NCBI GenBank assembly: GCA_964600025.1
Contig: CAZRHJ010000023.1
Span: forward strand, 1 to 29,415
Source: JADFUS01 sp964600025
GTDB taxonomy: Bacteria; Bacteroidota; Bacteroidia; Bacteroidales; Rikenellaceae
Length of the DNA: 29,415 bases
Reading direction: 5' to 3'
Position numbers and translations under genes: made by a program. Positions 22,773 through 29,415 of this stretch are shown piece by piece. Numbering within the stretch: position 1 is the stretch's first letter; every line of letters begins with the position of its first letter. The notes under the pieces are model-generated. The model saw only the letters and a list, made by a program, of their open reading frames with translations, had not been told where the DNA came from and did no database searches.

Positions 22773-23759
22773 TTAAACCATAGCAATGGTGAAGAATAAA
22801 GCATATATAATTGATATTATTCCCATTGTCGTAGCATAAGACTTATCGGCACTGAGTCCCAAAAACCTATATTCGATAGCATTTTTGTTACATTTGCTAA
22901 TACAGTCCCCGCACATAGTGCAACTTTTACTTATTTGTCTGTTTTTGACCTCTCCACGTTTAATTGCAGAATATTTGCAAGTCATAGTACAACTCATACA
23001 GCCTACACACTTATCTGTTATTACTATTCTACGTGGGTTTATGTATTTAGTTATGGCTACGATAGTTCCGAGCGGACAGAAATATGTGCAGTGTATCATT
23101 TTTCCTTTTTTGTAGCTTAGACGAGCTATGATTAATGCTTCACACACAAACACTATAATAACTAAGCCAATAATTATATTTGCAGGAACATTTGCCTTTC
23201 GCATCAAAAATGCAAGTATAGATATTGCCAAAAGTACTATTGTGCGTATTGTCCACTGTTTCTTGCGAGAAATTTTGATAGCTTGACTACGTTCTGTTTT
23301 TTGTGAGGCCGCCCACAAGTCAAAACACCCAAAATAGCACAAATGACTACACCACGCACCGCCTGCAATGAGTACGGTTATAGCAAAAAGTATAAACATA
23401 AATCCAAATTCGGCTCTGTAAATTGCCCCTGCTTCTATTATAAATGGTATAGGAAAATGTAACGAGCCAGTGAGAAGAAATATATCTACAAACAGCCCTA
23501 AAAAGAATTGCAAAAAGAACCATATTCCGAAAGCTACCCAAATCTTTTTCCGAAATGATATATAATTAGCTTTGTTCATCAAGCCTCTATACACATAAAC
23601 TGCAATTAGGCCAGACAAAAATACTTGTATATAGCCCAATGTGTAATCTACCCTGTCCAAAAGTAAAATATCGAAAGGAGATTTTAGACGTGCTACTGTA
23701 ACGAGCAAAACAGTGATTGAAAATATAACTAAATATGATTTCTTAATGGTTGTTTTCAT
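22773..23759 (-). CDS. Membrane polyferredoxin-type 4Fe-4S protein (NapH/CcoG-like)
   Basis: Inner-membrane electron carrier. The 328 residues have about six helices and four cysteine groups. There are two membrane-associated CxxxCxxxC/CxxxCP motifs, WCSHLCYFGC (Cys137, 141, 145) and HCTYFCPLG (Cys224, 228). Two ferredoxin sites follow at the cytoplasmic C-terminus: CVGCMSCTMTC (251-261) and CTMCGDCISKC (280-290). One final helix ends the protein. This layout matches NapH, NosR C-terminal and CcoG-type proteins, but no nap, nos or cco genes are present, so the partner is unknown. The gene overlaps the upstream DUF4294 gene by 17 bases and is near the hydrogenase cluster. A link to redox flow there is an inference. 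Confidence 0.85.
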   Translation of the reverse strand: MKTTIKKSYLVIFSITVLLVTVARLKSPFDILLLDRVDYTLGYIQVFLSGLIAVYVYRGLMNKANYISFRKKIWVAFGIWFFLQFFLGLFVDIFLLTGSLHFPIPFIIEAGAIYRAEFGFMFILFAITVLIAGGAWCSHLCYFGCFDLWAASQKTERSQAIKISRKKQWTIRTIVLLAISILAFLMRKANVPANIIIGLVIIVFVCEALIIARLSYKKGKMIHCTYFCPLGTIVAITKYINPRRIVITDKCVGCMSCTMTCKYSAIKRGEVKNRQISKSCTMCGDCISKCNKNAIEYRFLGLSADKSYATTMGIISIIYALFFTIAMV

Positions 23760-24381
23760 TGAGGTTTTGTTCGTTTTTTATAGGCATTTGAACGATATAT
23801 CCCATTTCTAATTCGTAATGCAACACAAGTTGTTCCATTATTTCGTCAAATCCCTCTGGGTCGTATTTTAATTTCAGATTAGCTCCATATAATCGTGCAA
23901 TGGCTTGATAGAAAAATGCCGAAAAACCACTCTTTAATTCTTTGAGTAACACATATCCACTTTCGCCAGTTTGTCGGTCAATAAGTTTTAGTAGTATTGC
24001 TCCTTGATAGAAACTCATTCTTCGTAGCACGGGAGTATATTTTTTTACAAGTTGCTTCTCAACACTTTTAATATATTTATTCTTTTCTTTGTTGTTGGGC
24101 ATTGTTGCAATTTCTTTACGCATATCGTTTAGTACGGCTTGTGCATTGTGGGCGATTGGGTAGCTAATCATAATAGCACGACGAAGTCTTGTAACGTTTC
24201 GGTAAAACTTTGGACTGTGTTTTTTTGTGTTTACATTTATGGTTTTTAACTCTACTAATATAAGACTATCCCTGTCATTGTTTTTCACATAGCGTAACTG
24301 CTCTGCACTGTCGTTTTGTGCATAGCAAATTATTGACGAGAAAAACGATAAATATATAATTAGTAGTTTAGCTATTTTCAT
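23743..24381 (-). CDS. Exported DUF4294 protein
   Basis: Full open frame starts at 24408 (MSIKYFNIIMKIAK), but the internal Met at 24381 gives a standard signal peptide, KIAKLLIIYLSFFSSIICYAQ, so I prefer that start. The mature region matches DUF4294: KFYRNVTRLRRAIMISYPIAHNAQAVLNDM, then a long basic helical stretch ending VKKYTPVLRRMSFYQGAILLKLIDRQTG and SGFSAFFYQAIARLYGANLK. Its function is unknown. The gene overlaps the Fe-S membrane gene by 17 bases, so the two are translated together and may work in the same process. Confidence 0.82.
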   Translation of the reverse strand: MKIAKLLIIYLSFFSSIICYAQNDSAEQLRYVKNNDRDSLILVELKTINVNTKKHSPKFYRNVTRLRRAIMISYPIAHNAQAVLNDMRKEIATMPNNKEKNKYIKSVEKQLVKKYTPVLRRMSFYQGAILLKLIDRQTGESGYVLLKELKSGFSAFFYQAIARLYGANLKLKYDPEGFDEIMEQLVLHYELEMGYIVQMPIKNEQNLNENNH

Positions 24382-24434
24382 AATAATATTAAAGTACTTT
24401 ATGGACATATTTTTTTTGTCAAATACTTATTTTG

Positions 24435-24442
24435 CAAAAATA
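24435..24442 (-). promoter_or_regulatory. Possible promoter (-7) of the DUF4294 gene
   Basis: TATTTTTG on the minus strand fits TAnnTTTG, 54 bases upstream of the preferred start. No -33 element is seen. The region is very AT-rich. Confidence 0.3.
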
Positions 24443-24520
24443 ATCAAAAAAAGTGAAATATTTTTTTTTATTTAAAGAGAATTTGTATCTTTATATCGTG
24501 TTTGACGAATAAACTAACTT

Positions 24521-26173
24521 ATGAGTATTTCAGATTTTCTTAAAATAGAGACTGGTAGATGTATTCAGTGTTTGCAATGTTTGAGAAGTTGCGACGTGAA
24601 TGCTATTAGATATGTGGATAATAAATTATTTATTCACCCACAAAGATGTGTAAAATGTGGTAAATGTTACGAGAATTGCCCAAACGGAGCGATAGAATTA
24701 CGTAACTTAGTTCCCACTGCAAATATTCAAGTCAAAGATAATCCTATTACTATTGCTTCTGTTTCTCCAACTTGGGTGTCAGAATTTAGAGGTGTAACTA
24801 TGAATCAATTTGTGCAGGGTCTAAAAATGCTTGGTTTTACGCACGTTAGTCAATCAACTCACGGGGCTCAACAAGTAATAGAAAAAACTCGTGATAATTT
24901 CAAAAATAGTAAACCGCTTGTCATATCGTCGCTTTGCCCAGTTGTGAACCGACTTATCGAAACCTACTATCCGCAGTATTTGGAGTATATGAACCCTGTT
25001 TCTATGCCCGAAACATTGCATTGTAGAATGCTCAAAAAATGGTATGGCGAAGATGCTAAGGTTATTTACATTAGTTCGTGTGTAGCCTCAAAAGGCAATG
25101 TTGTACTTGACGGAACAATGATGTATTCGGCACTAAAAGACTGGCTCGACGAAGAGAAAATAGATTTGAGAGCATTGCCAAAGCACGGAGATAACGTTTT
25201 TGAGCCATTCTTGGCAAACACTTATCACGGTTATCAGCTTGTTAGTAGTGCAATAGAATATTTTCCACAAGTAGATGTGCAAAGTGCCTCTGGGCTTAAT
25301 CGTGTAATGAAAATGCTCAAAGATATTAATGTTCAAGATGTTGAGGATAAAGTATATTTGGAATTGTTTGCTTGTGAGGGAGGTTGTTTGACAAGTGTTG
25401 GTTCAATAGACAAAAACAATGTTCTTGCCAAAAAACTTCGCTTTGATAAACATATCAGAGAGGGTAGACTGCTCGTAAACAACGTATTGCCAGAGGTGGA
25501 ATATGCAATTACTCGAAAAGATAGAGGAGTAGAGCGTTTTGCTGCTGCCAAAGACAAAGAAGCAGTTCTTAGAAAAATGAATATTACCGAGAGTGGTTCT
25601 TTGTTGGATTGCGGTGCTTGTGGTTACAATACCTGTGATGAGTTTGCCAATGCAGTTGTGATGAATATGGCAGAAATACGCACTTGTGTATGGCACCAAA
25701 AAAACGAACTTACTAATAATCTTCAAAAAATTATCGAACACATACCTTACGGATTTTTTATCGTAAATAAAGATATGAAATTTGAGAATGTAAACAGTAT
25801 ATTCTGTAATGCTGTGGGTGTTGATAGAAATGTTTTGTTGAGCAAAAAAATATCTATTGAGAAAATGGTGTCGTTTACAGACGAAATCAAAGATTTATTC
25901 GAAAATGGATTAGAATCTAAGAGTTATGAAGTGATTATCAATGGTCGTGATATGAAACTTAAACTATATAGATTAGTTGGTACAAATTTGATTTTTGGAG
26001 GGGTTAAGAATTTCTTTTCTTCGGCAGCTTTTGACGAGGCTTATGTTGAATCTGTCAAAAAAATAATTCAGGATAATGTTTCGTCTGTCCAAAAAATAGC
26101 TTCGCTACTTGGCGAGAATATTTCTCGTACCGAAACGCTACTTAGTTCTATTGTTGATAACAAAGAAGATTAA
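24521..26173 (+). CDS. Putative sensory [FeFe]-hydrogenase with PAS domain (HydS-type, group C)
   Basis: Likely detects H2 or redox state rather than producing gas in bulk. The 550 residues contain, in order: two 4Fe-4S ferredoxin sites (Cys14, 17, 20, 24 and Cys43, 46, 49, 53); an H-cluster domain (about 75-330); a PF04060-like Fe-S domain DCGACGYNTC (Cys364, 367, 372, 389); a PAS-like domain (about 397-500); and a helical tail. All four H-cluster cysteines are present: Cys139 in SSLCP, Cys187 in SSCVASK, Cys285 and Cys289 in FACEGGC. The residue before Cys139, where catalytic enzymes have the proton-relay cysteine (TSCCP), is Leu138. Motif 2 reads SC instead of PC. These changes and the PAS domain fit the sensory group. 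The SpoIIE-like gene follows after 20 bases. No kinase or DNA-binding domain is attached. Confidence 0.87.
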   Translation: MSISDFLKIETGRCIQCLQCLRSCDVNAIRYVDNKLFIHPQRCVKCGKCYENCPNGAIELRNLVPTANIQVKDNPITIASVSPTWVSEFRGVTMNQFVQGLKMLGFTHVSQSTHGAQQVIEKTRDNFKNSKPLVISSLCPVVNRLIETYYPQYLEYMNPVSMPETLHCRMLKKWYGEDAKVIYISSCVASKGNVVLDGTMMYSALKDWLDEEKIDLRALPKHGDNVFEPFLANTYHGYQLVSSAIEYFPQVDVQSASGLNRVMKMLKDINVQDVEDKVYLELFACEGGCLTSVGSIDKNNVLAKKLRFDKHIREGRLLVNNVLPEVEYAITRKDRGVERFAAAKDKEAVLRKMNITESGSLLDCGACGYNTCDEFANAVVMNMAEIRTCVWHQKNELTNNLQKIIEHIPYGFFIVNKDMKFENVNSIFCNAVGVDRNVLLSKKISIEKMVSFTDEIKDLFENGLESKSYEVIINGRDMKLKLYRLVGTNLIFGGVKNFFSSAAFDEAYVESVKKIIQDNVSSVQKIASLLGENISRTETLLSSIVDNKED

Positions 26174-26193
26174 TTACCCAAACATACTAAACA

Positions 26194-27387
26194 ATGTTAA
26201 TAAACGAAGATTTATTTATCGAAGTAGATTCTTGTCAGAGAGTCGAAAAAGGAAATTTGCTTAGTGGCAATGCTTATATCCAAAAACGTTTTGATGGATA
26301 TATGGTTGCTTTGTTGTTTTCGGGACACGGCGGAACTTGTGTAGAGCGAAATATATCTGCCTCTATGTTTGCTTCTGCTGCTATCAAACATTTTGAGAAA
26401 TACAGTAGTTTTGACAAAGTAGTTAAATCAATTTTGGGTTTAGTTACTATATCATACCAGCTCAATAACGACGCTTCAACAGACTTTGTTTTTGTCAGAA
26501 TTGACGATAATTCCAATGTAGATGTAGTATGTTACGGAATACGTAAGCCTATATTTATGAGGGGAGAAAGTGTTTTTGAGCCAGAGTGTAATATTGTGAA
26601 TTTAGACACTAACTATGGTCTTTCAACGTCATATATACACTATAAATTTAAAGCTCAGGTAGAAGATAGATTATTATATTTTAACGATATAGTAGTGGCA
26701 GACAAGATAAATAATATTAATAAAAATTCAGAAAAATTTTGGGAAGATGCTACTAATCTTGTTGAATCAATAGTGAAGTCTGATGATACCATTTCTGCTA
26801 CCGAACTATCACGCAAGATTATAATGGAAACATATAATTTTGATAGTATTACGAGGGTTGTAGGCGACCAAAGTTGTGGGGTAGTGTATTTTCGTAAGCC
26901 ACGTAGGGTACTGATTTGTAGTGGCCCTCCCTACAATCAAGACAGAGATAAATATTTGGCAGAAAGTGTGAGGGATTATGATGGCGAAACCATAATCTGT
27001 GGAGGAACAACCGCAGGTATTGTTTCGAGGGAACTTTCCCGAGATATATCTGTGCTATTGGGAAGAGATCCATCTGGTCTTCCAAATGCTTCGACTATGG
27101 AAGGTGTTACGATGATAACCGAAGGAGTGCTTACTCTCGGAAAAGTCAAAGGAATTTTAGAAAATATTTCAGAACCGATAGTCAAAGGTCGAGGTATTGA
27201 TATCAAATTTGTGAAACTTTTATTGAACCACGATGTGGTGGATATGATTGTAGGAACACGTATCAATGCAATGCACCAAGACCCTAATATCCCAGTGGAA
27301 TTGGAGCTTCGACGCAATGTGATGAAAGACATTGCTTGGCTGCTGAAAACCAAATTTTACAAAGAAGTTAATATCCAATATATTTGA
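26194..27387 (+). CDS. SpoIIE/PP2C-family protein, probably catalytically degenerate
   Basis: The 397-residue protein has an N-terminal SpoIIE-like PP2C fold (1-235) and a C-terminal domain with SGPPYNQDRDKYLAESVRD and IICGGTTAGIVSREL (243-281), a combination seen beside [FeFe]-hydrogenase genes. By the usual pattern SGD ... SDGxGSG, the first metal aspartate is replaced (SGN, 24-26) and the second block reads FSGHGG (42-47), with Ser43 where the DG aspartate belongs. The later aspartates, YFNDIVV (Asp165) and GDQSCGVVYF (Asp225), are retained. Loss of two metal ligands suggests binding without phosphatase activity. It probably works with the upstream hydrogenase-like protein as an output or antagonist module. 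No serine kinase or anti-sigma gene lies in the window. Confidence 0.82.
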   Translation: MLINEDLFIEVDSCQRVEKGNLLSGNAYIQKRFDGYMVALLFSGHGGTCVERNISASMFASAAIKHFEKYSSFDKVVKSILGLVTISYQLNNDASTDFVFVRIDDNSNVDVVCYGIRKPIFMRGESVFEPECNIVNLDTNYGLSTSYIHYKFKAQVEDRLLYFNDIVVADKINNINKNSEKFWEDATNLVESIVKSDDTISATELSRKIIMETYNFDSITRVVGDQSCGVVYFRKPRRVLICSGPPYNQDRDKYLAESVRDYDGETIICGGTTAGIVSRELSRDISVLLGRDPSGLPNASTMEGVTMITEGVLTLGKVKGILENISEPIVKGRGIDIKFVKLLLNHDVVDMIVGTRINAMHQDPNIPVELELRRNVMKDIAWLLKTKFYKEVNIQYI

Positions 27388-27414
27388 CTTTTATTCAAAT
27401 TAAAACTAAAAACA

Positions 27415-27444
27415 TTGTTAATTAATAAATAAACTGTATCTTTG
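27415..27444 (+). promoter_or_regulatory. Promoter of the hymA-like/hydA genes
   Basis: TTG at 27415-27417, 19 bases, TATCTTTG at 27437-27444: an exact Bacteroidetes promoter. It lies in the 76-base gap after the SpoIIE-like gene, so the catalytic hydrogenase can be transcribed apart from the sensor genes. Confidence 0.8.
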
Positions 27445-27463
27445 CAGTGCAAAATTTTTTTAT

Positions 27464-27727
27464 ATGAAAAAGAAAGTAGAAGTAAAAATCTGTACAGGAA
27501 CGCTTTGCTATGTGATGGGCGGAGCTGATTTACAAGTTATTGACGAACACATTCCTGAGGAACTACTTGATAAAGTAGATATTAAAGGGGCTCCTTGTTT
27601 GGAGTATTGTAATAACCCTATTAACAACTCGAAAGCTCCCTATGTGGAGATTGACGGAGAAGTGATTTCAGACGCAACTGTAATTAAAGTGGTAAACGCA
27701 ATCAAAAAAGCATTAGAAACAAAATAA
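27464..27727 (+). CDS. Thioredoxin-like [2Fe-2S] ferredoxin (HymA/NuoE C-terminal type)
   Basis: Small electron carrier of 87 residues corresponding to the thioredoxin-like [2Fe-2S] half of NuoE/HymA. The four ligands are Cys10 and Cys15 (CTGTLC) and Cys45 and Cys49 (CLEYC), in the usual CxxxxC...CxxxC arrangement, followed by YVEIDGEVISDATVIKVVNAI. The N-terminal helical domain of full NuoE is missing. It ends 4 bases before hydA, so it most likely exchanges electrons with that hydrogenase. No NuoF-like flavin subunit is present, so NAD(H) coupling is not shown. Confidence 0.92.
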   Translation: MKKKVEVKICTGTLCYVMGGADLQVIDEHIPEELLDKVDIKGAPCLEYCNNPINNSKAPYVEIDGEVISDATVIKVVNAIKKALETK

Positions 27728-27731
27728 GGTA

Positions 27732-29159
27732 ATGGCTGGAGTATTAAACAACGCAACAATTATTAGAAGAGAGCTACTGACAAAAGTAGCCAAATTAGTA
27801 GCTACTGGTAGATTGGTAGAAGATATCGATAGAGTACCTGCTGAAATTAGACCAAAAGGCGGCGAGTCGTATCGTTGCTGTGTCTATAAAGACCGTGCAA
27901 TGGCAAAATACAAACTTATTGGTTTGTTAGGATTTAGTGCATCTGACGAAGACGCAGACTTTATTCCACTTGCTCGTTATGCACAAAAAGCATTAGACAC
28001 AACAGAAATTTCACCAGTTCCGCTAACTGTGGTTAGTGAGGCTTGTAACTCTTGCGTAAAAGTAAATTACGTTGTTACAAATATGTGTCGTGGTTGTGTA
28101 GGCCGTCCTTGTATGGTAAACTGCCCACGTGAAGCAATCGAATTCAAAAACGGTCAAGCACATATTGATCATACAAAATGTATTAACTGTGGTTTGTGTA
28201 AAAACAACTGCCCTTATCACGCTATTATTTATACTCCTGTTCCTTGTGAAGAGGCTTGTCCAGTAGGTGCAATCTCAAAAGACGAAAACGGAGTAGAGCA
28301 TATTGACGATTCTAAATGTATCTATTGTGGTCGTTGTATCATTTCTTGTCCTTTTGGTGCAGTAATGGAGCGTTCACAAATCGTTCAAATAATGTCTGCA
28401 ATCAAAGACCCTAACAAAAAAGTAGTTGCTATGGTAGCTCCTGCAATCGCTGGTCAGTTCAAATTGCCACTTGATAAAATTCTTGGTGCAATCAAACAAA
28501 TTGGCTTTGACGAAGTTATCGAGGTTGCTTTGGGTGCAAATATTACTACTGCAACAGAATCTGCTGAATTGTTAGAGAGATTGGAAGGTGGTGCTAAGTT
28601 TATGACAACTTCTTGTTGTCCATCTTATGTAGCTGCTGTTAAAAAACATATTCCAGAAATTTTGGAAAATGTTTCACACACACTTTCTCCAATGGCTTAT
28701 ACTGCTGAGATTGTTAAAAATCAAGACCCAAATGCTATTACAGTATTCGTTGGTCCTTGTCTTGGTAAACGCCACGAGGCAGCTGTTAATCCTCTTGTAG
28801 ATTATATGATGTCTTTCGAAGAAATTGGTTCTACACTTGTAGCACTTGGTGTTGATATTAACTCAGTTGAAGGTCTTTCTCTTGATCCAACAGTTGAAGG
28901 TTTGAGTAGAGGTTATGCTGTAACAAACGGTGTTTTCAACGCTGTTGCAGATAGACTTAAAGGTCACGAAGGTGTTAAGCCTCTTGTATTGAGTGGTTTG
29001 GATAAAGCTATGATTAAACAAATCAAAACTTTTGCAAAAGCTGCTCCTGCAAATATGATTGAAGTAATGTCTTGTGAAGGAGGTTGTGTTAATGGTTGTA
29101 ACACACTTGCAAACCCAAGAATTGCTGCTCGTCAAGTAGGTGATTCAATCAAATTGTAA
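27732..29159 (+). CDS. hydA: [FeFe]-hydrogenase, catalytic type (probably group B)
   Basis: Reduces protons to H2 or oxidises H2 with ferredoxin-type partners. Of the 475 residues, the first 100 are an extension with Cys49-Cys50 and a CNSC pair. Then come ferredoxin-like sites: CRGCVGRPCMVNC (119-131), CINCGLCKNNC (150-160), CEEAC (172-176) and CIYCGRCIISC (196-206). The H domain has motif 1 TTSCCPSYV with Cys295 (proton-relay position) and Cys296 (ligand), motif 2 GPCLGKRHE with Cys343, and motif 3 EVMSCEGGCVNGC with Cys448 and Cys452. All catalytic positions are intact, unlike in the sensor-type gene upstream. The four-site N-terminus and the extension suggest group B. HydE, F and G maturases are needed and are not in the window. 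Confidence 0.92.
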   Translation: MAGVLNNATIIRRELLTKVAKLVATGRLVEDIDRVPAEIRPKGGESYRCCVYKDRAMAKYKLIGLLGFSASDEDADFIPLARYAQKALDTTEISPVPLTVVSEACNSCVKVNYVVTNMCRGCVGRPCMVNCPREAIEFKNGQAHIDHTKCINCGLCKNNCPYHAIIYTPVPCEEACPVGAISKDENGVEHIDDSKCIYCGRCIISCPFGAVMERSQIVQIMSAIKDPNKKVVAMVAPAIAGQFKLPLDKILGAIKQIGFDEVIEVALGANITTATESAELLERLEGGAKFMTTSCCPSYVAAVKKHIPEILENVSHTLSPMAYTAEIVKNQDPNAITVFVGPCLGKRHEAAVNPLVDYMMSFEEIGSTLVALGVDINSVEGLSLDPTVEGLSRGYAVTNGVFNAVADRLKGHEGVKPLVLSGLDKAMIKQIKTFAKAAPANMIEVMSCEGGCVNGCNTLANPRIAARQVGDSIKL

Positions 29160-29180
29160 TCTTCGTATTTACATATCATA

Positions 29181-29214
29181 AAAAATAGCTCCAAAGTAAT
29201 TTGGAGCTATTTTT
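29181..29214 (+). terminator. Terminator after hydA
   Basis: A perfect 15-bp stem, arms 29181-29195 and 29200-29214, with loop gtaa and a T tract. Confidence 0.9.
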
Positions 29215-29224
29215 TTATTTATAC

Positions 29225-29273
29225 GTCAGAAAACTGCGAGATATGCGAGTTTCGTTTTTAGCGGACTTTACTA
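29225..29273 (-). repeat. Left-end fragment of the MITE-like repeat (copy D2)
   Basis: On the minus strand it reads tagtaaagtccgctaaaaa and then cgaaactcgc, matching the left end of the complete elements, but diverges after about 35-40 bases. It lies 7 bases from the right end of copy D in head-to-tail order. Confidence 0.75.
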
Positions 29274-29280
29274 ATAAAAA

Positions 29281-29415
29281 TATTGCTGTCCGGTGAAAAT
29301 TTTAAAAATCATTGTAACAGACTAAGCGACAATATATTACAGTATTTTAATTTGTGAGGAGCTTGGAAAAATGATTTTTAAAATTTTTATCTTTCCGAAA
29401 TCTTACAAGCTCCCA
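29281..29415 (-). mobile_element. MITE-like element cut by the window end (copy D)
   Basis: On the minus strand, the right half of the element ending in ccggacagcaata. It has the AT-rich arms that pair (aaaattttaaaaatca and tgatttttaaaatttt) and the ggagcttgg segment between. It continues past 29415. It lies between the hydA terminator and the next region. Confidence 0.8.

Noticed and set aside
26976..27353. 125-codon minus-strand frame inside the SpoIIE-like gene
   Set aside because: It is antisense to the conserved C-terminal domain, which has a clear protein-level pattern; the shadow frame has none.

Overview
The window comes from a low-GC anaerobic Bacteroidetes, most likely a Bacteroidales fermenter. 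Four perfect TTG-N19-TAnnTTTG promoters of the Bacteroidetes sigma-A type are readable. The protein set points the same way: BtuG-like surface lipoprotein, DUF4294, DUF2141, DUF1573, S9 DPP-IV-like peptidase, OadG with an N-terminal lamin-tail domain, and [FeFe]-hydrogenases. There are no rRNA or tRNA genes, no CRISPR array and no phage genes. All 25 protein genes I call are complete.

Layout. (1) 96-2526, minus strand: lptB then fhs (lipopolysaccharide export ATPase; formate-tetrahydrofolate ligase). (2) 2814-6506, plus: recQ, then after a terminator and an inserted repeat element, rsmA/ksgA and a small DUF1573 protein. (3) 6743-11361: methylmalonyl-CoA epimerase followed by a four-subunit sodium-pumping methylmalonyl-CoA decarboxylase, the propionate branch of succinate fermentation, under one clear promoter and closed by a 14-bp terminator hairpin. 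(4) 11440-14278: a cobalamin riboswitch ahead of a BtuG-like beta-propeller lipoprotein and a second surface lipoprotein. This sits beside a pathway whose mutase step (not in the window) needs B12. (5) 14538-18219: etfB-etfA-acyl-CoA dehydrogenase operon. (6) 18434-19785: DUF2141 protein, then an overlapping membrane protein / winged-helix regulator pair. (7) 20255-24381, minus: DUF4294 protein overlapping a polyferredoxin membrane protein, then an S9 peptidase. (8) 24521-29159, plus: a sensory-type [FeFe]-hydrogenase with a PAS domain, a SpoIIE/PP2C-like protein that appears to lack two metal-binding aspartates, and from its own promoter a thioredoxin-like [2Fe-2S] protein with a catalytic-type [FeFe]-hydrogenase.

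The two observations most worth following are these. First, there is a family of short non-coding repeats (about 254-258 bp when complete). They have inverted ends, a double-hairpin body and 9-bp direct repeats at both complete insertions. Two complete copies and six partial pieces lie in 29 kb, which looks like a MITE family. Second, the hydrogen-sensing module at 24521-27387 keeps all four H-cluster cysteines in the sensor but has Leu at the usual proton-relay Cys position, and its partner looks like a pseudophosphatase.

Taken together the genes describe a strict anaerobe. It makes propionate with sodium-motive energy conservation, handles reducing equivalents through ETF and [FeFe]-hydrogenases, scavenges B12 at the surface and digests peptides outside the cytoplasm. 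All function calls rest on reading motifs by eye; no database search was possible.
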